The notes under the pieces are model-generated. The model saw only the letters and a list, made by a program, of their open reading frames with translations. It did no database searches and was not told the DNA's origin. DNA of 5,403 nucleotides. It comes from Chitinophaga pinensis (lineage in GTDB: Bacteria > Bacteroidota > Bacteroidia > UKL13-3). The DNA lies in the NCBI GenBank assembly GCA_945876985.1, contig CAMCQX010000134.1, forward strand, positions 1 to 5,403. Direction: 5' to 3'. A program made the position numbers and the translations under genes. Positions 1-5,069 of the stretch are shown piece by piece; within the stretch, counting starts at the first letter, position 1, and the number at the start of each line of letters is the position of its first letter.

Positions 1-366
1 GTTACCGTAATTACTCGTAAAGCTTATGGTGGCGCTTACGATGTGATGAATTCAAAACATATAGGAGCCGATATGAATTTTGCTTGGCCTACAGCCGAAA
101 TAGCAGTGATGGGCGCAAAAGGTGCTGCTGAAATTATTTTCAAAAAAGATATTGACAAAGCCGATGACCAAGTTGCTGCATTAGCTGCAAAGGAAAAAGA
201 GTATGCCGATATTTTTGCAAATCCATACCGTGCCGCAGAACGTGGATTCATTGATGAAGTTATTTTTCCGGAAGAGACACGAAAAAAGCTCATCAAAGCG
301 TTTAAGATGTTAGAAAATAAAGTGGTGAATTTACCAAGAAAAAAACACGGAAATATTCCATTGTAA
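1..366 (+). CDS. pccB: Acyl-CoA (propionyl-CoA type) carboxylase beta subunit, C-terminal part
   Basis: This is the last 121 codons of a biotin-dependent carboxyltransferase subunit; the 5' part lies outside the window and the reading frame is open from base 1. The enzyme transfers CO2 from biotin carried by the alpha/BCCP partner to an acyl-CoA, typically propionyl-CoA giving methylmalonyl-CoA, in the cytoplasm. Visible family signatures are [16 protein letters not shown] near the start, then [39 protein letters not shown], and the ending KKHGNIPL, which closely resembles the RKHANIPL terminus of human PCCB. The AYGGAYDVM and [11 protein letters not shown] segments belong to the C-terminal carboxyltransferase lobe. 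The protein is intact to its TAA stop. Substrate choice (propionyl-, acetyl- or methylmalonyl-CoA) cannot be fixed from this fragment, so the symbol rests on similarity to PCCB. No GC-rich terminator hairpin follows; a heptad repeat begins directly after the stop. Confidence 0.95.
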   Translation, partial: VTVITRKAYGGAYDVMNSKHIGADMNFAWPTAEIAVMGAKGAAEIIFKKDIDKADDQVAALAAKEKEYADIFANPYRAAERGFIDEVIFPEETRKKLIKAFKMLENKVVNLPRKKHGNIPL

Positions 367-401
367 ATGTTGAATGTTAGATGTTGAATTTTGAATTGAT
401 T
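367..401. repeat. Degenerate 7-bp tandem array (ATGTTGA type) directly after a stop codon
   Basis: Heptads read ATGTTGA, ATGTTAG, ATGTTGA, ATTTTGA and a decayed ATTGATT, beginning at the first base after the TAA of the carboxylase gene. The copies differ by one or two bases, so the array looks old rather than freshly expanded. It occupies much of the 84-bp gap before the next gene. No function is evident. It may be one of the short tandem repeat families scattered through Bacteroidota intergenic DNA, which is inference. Confidence 0.7.
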
Positions 402-438
402 CGTTAACAAAATATATTAAAAAGTAAACTTAAAACAT

Positions 439-446
439 TATATTTG
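439..446 (+). promoter_or_regulatory. Candidate Bacteroidota -7 box upstream of the small-protein gene
   Basis: TATATTTG matches the TAnnTTTG -7 consensus exactly and ends 4 bases before the ATG at 451. A transcript from it would start at or within a few bases of the ATG, so it would be essentially leaderless. No TTG is present about 19 bp upstream, where the -33 element should be. In AT-rich DNA this match could be chance. Confidence 0.35.
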
Positions 447-450
447 ATAG

Positions 451-633
451 ATGATTAAGCATGTTGCAAAATATAAACTAGGCGAAGAACCTGAAACCGA
501 TTTAGCATATTGGTTAACAAAAACACCTAATGAAAGATTAGCTGCACTTGAAAAAATAAGACAAAATTATATAACGTTTTTTTTGAATGGAAATAAGTCA
601 AGACTTCAAAGAGTTTATACAGTTGTTAAATAA
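451..633 (+). CDS. Small conserved-type protein paired with a nucleotidyltransferase (antitoxin-like candidate)
   Basis: This is a 60-residue soluble, charged protein with no signal peptide or membrane segment. Its features are an N-terminal MIKHVAKYKLGEEP, then AYWLTKTPNERLAALEKIRQNYI (residues 19-41, likely helical), and a basic tail RLQRVYTVVK (51-60). From memory, small proteins with a YW..K/R..ERL..LE.IR pattern and an RLQRVYxxxK end are encoded just before minimal nucleotidyltransferases in other bacteria; this was not searched. The last 47 bp overlap the nucleotidyltransferase gene in another frame, which implies coupled translation. ATG 451 is the only reasonable start and has no Shine-Dalgarno sequence. 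Function is unknown. A partner or neutralising role for the adjacent enzyme is inference from gene arrangement alone. A run of eight T at 577-584 sits just before the conserved tail. Confidence 0.75.
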   Translation: MIKHVAKYKLGEEPETDLAYWLTKTPNERLAALEKIRQNYITFFLNGNKSRLQRVYTVVK

Positions 634-1042
634 AAACAATGTAAAATATTTAGTTGTTGGGGGTTATGCAGTTGCAATGCATGGCTTTCCACGCTATACT
701 GGTGATATAGACTTTTGGGTAAATCCTGATAAAGAAAATGCAGAAAAACTTGTCAAAACTTTATACGAATTTGGTTTTGGAAGTTTAGACATTAATATCA
801 ATGATTTTACAAAAGAAAATTCAATAGTTCAACTTGGATTTCCACCCGAAAGGATAGATATTATTACATCGGTTGATGGTTTATCATTTGATGATTGTTG
901 GAAAGAAAGAAAAGAAGTTGTTTCAGAAGAAATATTAATTGACTACATTTCATTGCATCATTTAAGAATTAATAAAGAAGCTTCTGGAAGAGATAAAGAT
1001 CTTCTAGATTTAAAAAATTTACCTATCGATTTAAATAAATAA
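587..1042 (+). CDS. Minimal nucleotidyltransferase (MNT / AbiEii-like, DUF6036-type)
   Basis: This is a 151-residue cytoplasmic protein of the nucleotidyltransferase superfamily. The signature is present: VVGGYAVAMHG (23-33), then Asp40-Ile-Asp42 as the metal-binding DxD, and a third acidic residue at Asp91 in RIDII. The C-terminal NKEASGRDKDLLDLKNL (129-145) matches the K.A.GR.KD..DL element common in this subgroup. Such enzymes transfer nucleoside monophosphates to protein, RNA or small-molecule targets, and several belong to toxin-antitoxin or abortive-infection modules. The target here is unknown. The start is well determined: an in-frame TGA (584-586) touches ATG 587, so no longer N-terminus is possible. 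The first 47 bp lie inside the upstream small gene, and the DUF4139 gene starts 4 bp after the stop. All catalytic acids are present, so activity is plausible. Confidence 0.88.
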   Translation: MEISQDFKEFIQLLNKNNVKYLVVGGYAVAMHGFPRYTGDIDFWVNPDKENAEKLVKTLYEFGFGSLDININDFTKENSIVQLGFPPERIDIITSVDGLSFDDCWKERKEVVSEEILIDYISLHHLRINKEASGRDKDLLDLKNLPIDLNK

Positions 1043-1046
1043 TTTC

Positions 1047-2687
1047 ATGAAAATATTTTATTCAACATTCGTTTTAGCACTAGCTATTTCATTCAATATG
1101 TCAGCGCAAAATGCTGGCGTTTACGATGATTTTATTTATAATAACACCAAGCCAATTGAACGCAAAGTAACTAGCGTAGTAAGCCATGTAACGGTATTTA
1201 ACAGCCAAGCACAAGTTACTAGAACTGCAAAAATAAACTTGGAGGCAAGTGGGGTTTTCAATATTGTTTTCGACAAACTTTCGCCATACATTAACATGAA
1301 TAGTTTGGAAGTAAAAGCCAATGAACATTTAACTATTTTATCGGTTAGCAGCAGAAATGATTTATTGAATAAAAATGAAAAGCCTGCTGATATTATTTTG
1401 TTAGAAGATTCATTGGAAAATATCAATGCGGCACTTGCCGATTTTAAAGCTGACAAAGAAACAATAGTTCATCAAAAAGATTTGATGTTGGCCAATAAAA
1501 ATGTGGGCAGTAACCAAACTGGAGTGAAGTATGATGAGTTGGAAGATTTGATGAATTTATACCATAAAAAATTGGATGATTTTAAAGTAAATTGGTTTCG
1601 TTTAAGTCATTTAGAAACTAAATATTATGCATATAAAAACGCGGTAGAGCAACAATTAGCAGCTTATAATAATGGGAAATTGACTTTGAATAATGAAGTT
1701 ATATTAACAGTAAAATCGGATAATAAAGTGCAAGATGCACAAATAGATTTAAGTTACTTGGTTGGAAACGTAAGCTGGCAGCCATTTTACGACATTAGGA
1801 TAAAAGACAATAAAAGCAATGTTCAGTTTTTTTTGAAAGCCAATATTACCCAAAGTACTGGCGAAGATTGGAACAACGTAAACTTAAAACTAACTACTTC
1901 AAATCCTGCTGAAGGCGGCATCAAACCTGAATTACAAACCAATTGGTTAGGATTTTTTATAAGAAGAGATCATGTGCAACAAGTACAAATTGCGGGATCA
2001 AGAGATTTGTTAATAGATGCGGATGAACCTACACAAAAAAGCATTAAATCCAAATGGGCAAATTCTACTGTTACTCAAAACATGTTCAATACTGAATTTG
2101 AAACCAACATCGCATATACCATTCCAAGCGATAATCAAAATCATCAAGTTGATTTAACTAGCTTTGCGCAAAGTGCAATTTATGGATATGCAGTAGTGCC
2201 AAAATTAAACAAAGAAGTGTTTGTAACTGCGCAGGTTTTAGCCAACGATTTAATCAATCAAATTAGTGGTGAAGCCAATGTTTATTTTGATGGAACATTT
2301 ACGGGAAAAACAATAGTAAGTCCAACTGCTAACGATACTTTATTACTAACTTTAGGAAAAGATAAACGCATACAAGTAGAAAGAATTAAGTTGAAAGATT
2401 TTAGTTCTAAATCGTTTTTTGGAAGTACAAAAAAGGAACAAACTACTTATGAAATAAAGGTAAAAAACACGCAAAAAGATGCAATTATTTTAACCATTGA
2501 AGATCAAATTCCGGTATCGAATAACAGCGAGATAGAAGTGAAATTATTGGAATATGAAGGTGCTACTTACGATGCAAATATAGGAAAGTTAACTTGGAAA
2601 ATGGAATTGAAAGCCGATGAAAGCAAATCGGTGAAATTTGGTTTTGAAGTTAAATTTCCAAAAGATAAACCGTTGACAGGATATTAG
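1047..2687 (+). CDS. Exported DUF4140/DUF4139 domain protein (mucoidy inhibitor MuiA family-like)
   Basis: This is a 546-residue protein with an N-terminal signal peptide (hydrophobic FVLALAISF, probable cleavage around residues 20-22), so it probably acts in the periplasm or cell envelope. Residues about 45-140 resemble DUF4140 (SHVTVFNSQAQVTRTAKINL). Residues about 115-210 are rich in charged heptad-like sequence and may form a coiled coil. Residues about 235-540 are the DUF4139 beta-rich domain, recognised by YLVGNVSWQPFYDIRI, then LKANITQSTGEDWNNVNLKLTTSNP, and a C-terminal VKNTQKDAIILTIEDQIPVS segment. The length is usual for the family and no frame disruption is seen. The biochemical role of the family is not established; the MuiA name should not be read as a proven effect on exopolysaccharide. 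The start lies 4 bp after the nucleotidyltransferase stop, so co-transcription is likely, but a functional link is unproven. Confidence 0.88.
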   Translation: MKIFYSTFVLALAISFNMSAQNAGVYDDFIYNNTKPIERKVTSVVSHVTVFNSQAQVTRTAKINLEASGVFNIVFDKLSPYINMNSLEVKANEHLTILSVSSRNDLLNKNEKPADIILLEDSLENINAALADFKADKETIVHQKDLMLANKNVGSNQTGVKYDELEDLMNLYHKKLDDFKVNWFRLSHLETKYYAYKNAVEQQLAAYNNGKLTLNNEVILTVKSDNKVQDAQIDLSYLVGNVSWQPFYDIRIKDNKSNVQFFLKANITQSTGEDWNNVNLKLTTSNPAEGGIKPELQTNWLGFFIRRDHVQQVQIAGSRDLLIDADEPTQKSIKSKWANSTVTQNMFNTEFETNIAYTIPSDNQNHQVDLTSFAQSAIYGYAVVPKLNKEVFVTAQVLANDLINQISGEANVYFDGTFTGKTIVSPTANDTLLLTLGKDKRIQVERIKLKDFSSKSFFGSTKKEQTTYEIKVKNTQKDAIILTIEDQIPVSNNSEIEVKLLEYEGATYDANIGKLTWKMELKADESKSVKFGFEVKFPKDKPLTGY

Positions 2688-2690
2688 CAC

Positions 2691-2718
2691 CTGGCTACTG
2701 GCAGCTAGCAGCTAGCAA
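2691..2718. repeat. Four-copy 7-bp tandem array (CTRGCAG type) just after a stop codon
   Basis: The heptads are CTGGCTA, CTGGCAG, CTAGCAG and CTAGCAA in tandem, starting 3 bases after the TAG of the DUF4139 gene. The unit is unrelated in sequence to the array at 367-401 but has the same period and the same position relative to a stop codon. Its GC content stands out from the surrounding AT-rich DNA. GCTAGC motifs make it partly self-complementary, but no T run follows, so it is not a good intrinsic terminator. Confidence 0.7.
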
Positions 2719-2756
2719 AATGGATAAGTAAAAAATATTTTATATAAATTTGAATC

Positions 2757-2823
2757 ACATAGAAACATAGAAAACAAAGTTTTTAAACTGTAAACAAATC
2801 TGTGTTTTCTGTGTAATCTGCGG
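2757..2823. repeat. 8/9-bp tandem repeats in inverted orientation forming a long hairpin
   Basis: The left part contains two adjacent ACATAGAA units (2757-2764, 2765-2772). The right part contains three 9-bp units AATCTGTGT, TTTCTGTGT and AATCTGCGG (2797-2823). The right units are approximately the reverse complement of the left: 2765-2776 pairs with 2803-2814 over 12 bp including one G-T pair, with a 26-base loop. The loop holds a small AGTTT/AAACT palindrome. No U tract follows on the plus strand. This may be an intergenic repeat family or a convergent-gene insulator; function is unknown. Confidence 0.55.
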
Positions 2824-2824
2824 G

Positions 2825-2856
2825 AAAAAAAGTTGTTGGTCAGGAGACACAACAAC
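2825..2856 (-). terminator. Intrinsic terminator of the M23 peptidase gene
   Basis: Read on the minus strand, GTTGTTG pairs with CAACAAC (plus-strand 2850-2856 with 2832-2838). An inner GTC/GAC extends the stem past one bulged base, and the loop has 4 bases. Seven T follow immediately (plus-strand A run 2825-2831). The hairpin lies about 50 bases beyond the peptidase stop codon, the right place to end that transcript. The plus strand has no T run after the hairpin, so the element should act mainly on the minus strand. Confidence 0.8.
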
Positions 2857-2904
2857 GGACGTCTGCGTTTATCTAAGATATCTTCGGTAAAACTTTTATC
2901 AAAT

Positions 2905-3864
2905 CTACCTCAATCTAATTCTTCGGCCACGTTTTATTTTTGTCTTTTTCGAAATATTATTTAAACGTGCTAAACGTTTAACCGAAACACCATATTCTCT
3001 AGCAATTTTATACAATGTATCGCCTTTGCGGGCTTTTACATACTTTGGAATCTTTAGTTTTAACTTAGCCGATTTTACTTCATATAAATGTTTAAAACAG
3101 CTTTTATCTATTTGTAATGAATCCGACAACAGTGAGCCTGTAGGAAAATGAACCAACTTATTGGGGTTAATTTTTTCACCTTTAAACCTTACCTCAAAAT
3201 GCAAATGTGGACCAGTAGAACGACCTGTACTTCCTGCCAAACCAATAATATCGCCAGCGGTCACATTTTGACCAATATAACAAAGCAATTGCGAAAAATG
3301 AGCATATAAAGTTTCTAAACCATTGTCGTGTCTGATTAAAACCATGTTACCATAATCAGTACTTTTTTTAGCAATTCTAACTACACCAGCAAAAGCTGCA
3401 TAAACAGGATCACCAACATCCATTCTCACATCTACACCAAAATGAAACTTAGCTCTACGCCCCCATCGCCTGAAACCAAAAGTAGAACTTAAATCGCCAA
3501 TTGCAGGCGGATGGAAACCACAACCATCAGTAACCAAAGATAGCACAACGGTATCGTTCATTATTTTTAAGTCCGAATTGTATGGATTTATAACTACCGT
3601 ATCCCAAAAATTATAGTACCTATTTGCTGGAGCATTAATTGTATCAAATGTAAAATCACGAGGACGTAAAAAATCCCAATAAGGACCATTTGTTTCTACG
3701 ATGATACTATCAAATTCTATAGATTCTTCATCAGCTTCCTCATCCTCTTCCGAATCAATTAATTCATTGCTATCGGGTGAAATAATTTGAACTTGGCCAA
3801 AAGCATTGTTTGAAACAAAAAAGACAAAACAAAAAACAAAAAAAATGGATACTTTCTTAAACAT
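2905..3864 (-). CDS. Exported M23 (LytM-type) metallopeptidase with C-terminal LysM domain
   Basis: This is a 319-residue protein predicted to cleave peptide cross-bridges of peptidoglycan in the periplasm. A signal peptide covers roughly residues 1-23 (KKVSIFFVFCFVFF core, AFG before the likely cut). An acidic linker rich in Glu and Asp follows (36-50). The M23 domain is about 115-240: zinc ligands His141 and Asp145 (HFGVD), catalytic His189 (YAHF), and the GPHLHFE motif with His220 and His222. All expected residues are present, so it is probably an active enzyme rather than a degenerate activator. Residues about 275-318 form one LysM domain (RKGDTLYKIAREYGVSVKRLARLN), which binds glycan. 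The C-terminus is strongly basic. The gene ends in TAG, is followed by an intrinsic terminator, and is convergent with the DUF4139 gene. The exact bond cleaved and any role in division or growth are not shown by sequence. Confidence 0.93.
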   Translation of the reverse strand: MFKKVSIFFVFCFVFFVSNNAFGQVQIISPDSNELIDSEEDEEADEESIEFDSIIVETNGPYWDFLRPRDFTFDTINAPANRYYNFWDTVVINPYNSDLKIMNDTVVLSLVTDGCGFHPPAIGDLSSTFGFRRWGRRAKFHFGVDVRMDVGDPVYAAFAGVVRIAKKSTDYGNMVLIRHDNGLETLYAHFSQLLCYIGQNVTAGDIIGLAGSTGRSTGPHLHFEVRFKGEKINPNKLVHFPTGSLLSDSLQIDKSCFKHLYEVKSAKLKLKIPKYVKARKGDTLYKIAREYGVSVKRLARLNNISKKTKIKRGRRIRLR

Positions 3865-3880
3865 TTATATAAAATAAAAA

Positions 3881-3943
3881 CAGTAATAAATTACTGAATA
3901 GGTAAAACAATTGTTGAATAAAATAATATTCCTGTAAAAACAG
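3881..3943 (-). other. Cluster of three short inverted repeats in the M23 gene leader
   Basis: The stretch upstream of the peptidase ATG contains a perfect CAGTAAT-AA-ATTACTG dyad (3881-3896), an AACAATTGTT palindrome (3906-3915) and CTGT-AAAA-ACAG (3932-3943). On the minus strand the first is followed by TTTTTATTTTAT, so it resembles a weak, AT-rich attenuator hairpin 17 bp before the start codon. The arms could equally be protein-binding sites, or chance in such AT-rich DNA. Confidence 0.3.
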
Positions 3944-3961
3944 AAAACATATTTTGATTTA

Positions 3962-3969
3962 CAAAAATA
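3962..3969 (-). promoter_or_regulatory. Candidate -7 box for the M23 peptidase gene
   Basis: The minus-strand sequence TATTTTTG matches TAnnTTTG and lies about 98 bp upstream of the peptidase start. No TTG is found at the usual -33 distance, so support is partial. If used, the leader would contain all three inverted repeats at 3881-3943. Confidence 0.3.
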
Positions 3970-4020
3970 AGATAAAAAAGAGTATAAAATATTGGTGGGA
4001 TAACTTGTGAGTATAATTTA

Positions 4021-4635
4021 TTATTCGTTTATAACTCCTTTACCTTCTCTTACTAATATAATTTCATCTGTGCTACAATCAAAAATTGTAGATGGAACAT
4101 TTCCTCCATTTCCTCCATCAATAACCGCATCTACCAAATGTTCAAACTTATCATGAATTTCTTCTGGATCTGTCATGTATTCAATAATAACATCATCGTG
4201 GTGAATAGAAGTAACAACTAATGGAGAGCCAATTTCTTCTACTAATAATTGTGCAATCACATTATCAGGAACACGAATTCCAATTGTTTTTTTATTGCCT
4301 TCAAAATATTTTGTAACACTATTAGTTGCTTTTAAAATAAAAGTAAATGGACCGGGTAAATTATTTTTCATTAGTCTAAATACACTTTTATCAAGTGAAG
4401 AAGTATAATCACTTAAATGACTAAGGCTAGCACATAACAATGAAAAATTAACTTTATCAGGTTTCTTACTGACAATTTTACACATTCTTTCAATGGCTTT
4501 TTTGTTATCGAATTTACATGCTAATGCATAAATGGTATCTGTAGGAATTATTACAACACCATTGTTGTTTAAAATATCAACAGCTTTTTTCAAGTCTCTT
4601 GTATTTGGGTTTTTGGGATGTAATGAAATAATCAT
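4021..4635 (-). CDS. Sua5/YciO/YrdC family protein, YciO-type (threonylcarbamoyl-AMP synthase-like)
   Basis: This is a 204-residue cytoplasmic protein, the usual length for YciO. Family landmarks in order are IIPTDTIYALACKF (29-42), NFSLLC (63-68), FRLMKNNLPGPFTFILKAT (86-104), KKTIGIRVPDN (115-125), PSTIFDC (181-187) and REGKG (196-200). The stretches CKIVSKKPDKVNFSLLC and LMKNNLPGPFTFILK align by eye better with E. coli YciO than with TsaC/YrdC. The clear KxR...KP-type motif expected in TsaC is not obvious. Family members bind RNA and/or make threonylcarbamoyl-AMP for t6A37 of tRNA. Whether this copy supplies t6A or has the less defined YciO role cannot be told from this window. No Shine-Dalgarno sequence is seen; the ATG follows an A/T-rich leader. 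A terminator separates it from the upstream H1-like gene, so it probably has its own promoter. Confidence 0.9.
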   Translation of the reverse strand: MIISLHPKNPNTRDLKKAVDILNNNGVVIIPTDTIYALACKFDNKKAIERMCKIVSKKPDKVNFSLLCASLSHLSDYTSSLDKSVFRLMKNNLPGPFTFILKATNSVTKYFEGNKKTIGIRVPDNVIAQLLVEEIGSPLVVTSIHHDDVIIEYMTDPEEIHDKFEHLVDAVIDGGNGGNVPSTIFDCSTDEIILVREGKGVINE

Positions 4636-4649
4636 AATTTATAATCAAA

Positions 4650-4657
4650 CAAAAATA
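4650..4657 (-). promoter_or_regulatory. Candidate -7 box for the YciO-type gene
   Basis: The minus-strand sequence TATTTTTG matches TAnnTTTG and ends about 15 bases before the gene's ATG, just after the terminator of the preceding gene. A TTTG occurs upstream but only about 11-12 bp away, shorter than the usual 19 bp. Position supports a promoter; the spacing argues against a canonical one. Confidence 0.4.
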
Positions 4658-4669
4658 AGGCTTATAAAC

Positions 4670-4706
4670 AAAAAAGCCTCATCAAATAATTTGACAAGGC
4701 TTTTTT
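4670..4706 (-). terminator. Symmetric intrinsic terminator after the histone H1-like gene
   Basis: The arms AAAAAAGCCT (4670-4679) and AGGCTTTTTT (4697-4706) are perfectly complementary. Inside, TCAAA/TTTGA adds a second 5-bp stem across a CA/CA internal loop, closing on TAA. On the minus strand the stem ends in a T6 tract, placed about 17 bases after the TAG of the H1-like gene, so it should end that transcript. Because the A and T runs mirror each other it could work in both directions, although no plus-strand gene is seen upstream to need it. Confidence 0.88.
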
Positions 4707-4722
4707 ATAAAAAAAGTAAAAA

Positions 4723-5037
4723 CTATTTCTTTTTACCAGCTGCTTTCTTAGGAGCTGCTTTTTTAGCAGGAGCTGCTTTCTTAGCTACTGCTTTTTTAGG
4801 AGCTGCTTTTTTTGCTGGAGCTGCTTTCTTAGCTGCTGCTTTTTTAGGAGCTGCTTTCTTAGCTGCTGCTTTTTTAGGAGCTGCTTTTTTAGCTGCTGCT
4901 TTCTTAGGAGCTGCTTTCTTAGGAGCTGCTTTCTTAGCTGCTGCTTTTTTAGGAGCTGCTTTTTTAGCTGCTACTTTTTTTGCGGGTGCTGCACTTTTTG
5001 TTGGTGCTGCTTTTTTTGTTTTTTTAGCTTTTGCCAT
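4723..5037 (-). CDS. Lys/Ala/Pro-rich histone H1-like DNA-binding protein
   Basis: This is a 104-residue protein made of 45 Ala, 41 Lys and 11 Pro, with no acidic, aromatic or Arg residues. It consists almost entirely of pentads AAPKK and AAAKK, ten of them uninterrupted at residues 22-71. A Thr/Ser-containing head (MAKAKKTKKAAPTKSAAP) precedes them and a GKKK tail closes the protein. This composition is that of the C-terminal tail of eukaryotic histone H1 and of bacterial H1-like proteins, which bind and condense DNA non-specifically in the nucleoid. There is no globular domain, so the chain is probably disordered until bound to DNA. The gene has its own strong promoter (5070-5099) and a strong terminator (4670-4706), so it is monocistronic and probably well expressed. 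Repeat number may vary between strains. The long antisense reading frame over it is a codon-composition artefact. Confidence 0.9.
   Translation of the reverse strand: MAKAKKTKKAAPTKSAAPAKKVAAKKAAPKKAAAKKAAPKKAAPKKAAAKKAAPKKAAAKKAAPKKAAAKKAAPAKKAAPKKAVAKKAAPAKKAAPKKAAGKKK
4825..4974 (-). repeat. 15-bp tandem repeats encoding the KKAAP/KKAAA pentads
   Basis: Ten consecutive 15-bp units encode residues 22-71 of the H1-like protein. On the plus strand the units read approximately GCTGCTTTYTTAGSW, alternating AGGA (Pro codon) with AGCT (Ala codon). Codon use is nearly uniform between copies (Lys AAA/AAG, Ala GCA/GCT), which favours slippage or unequal recombination and hence copy-number change in steps of five residues. 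Confidence 0.85.
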
Positions 5038-5069
5038 AATTATTTATTTATTTAATTTGATTACAAAAA

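Noticed and set aside
36..410. Minus-strand reading frame opposite the carboxylase gene
   Set aside because: The plus strand matches acyl-CoA carboxylase beta subunits throughout, including its conserved C-terminus; the antisense frame shows no family features.
577..633. Programmed frameshift fusing the small protein to the nucleotidyltransferase
   Set aside because: The enzyme's frame has a TGA at 584-586 just before its ATG, so slipping into that frame on the T8 tract meets a stop before reaching the enzyme.
1101..1456. Two minus-strand reading frames opposite the start of the DUF4139 gene
   Set aside because: They overlap a well-supported exported protein and have no recognisable domain or start context.
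2691..2718. Terminator for the DUF4139 gene
   Set aside because: The GCTAGC-rich segment can fold, but no T run follows on the plus strand and the fold is explained by the heptad repeat.
4825..4974. Regular repeats that might suggest a CRISPR array
   Set aside because: The units are contiguous 15-bp coding repeats without spacers and keep one reading frame.
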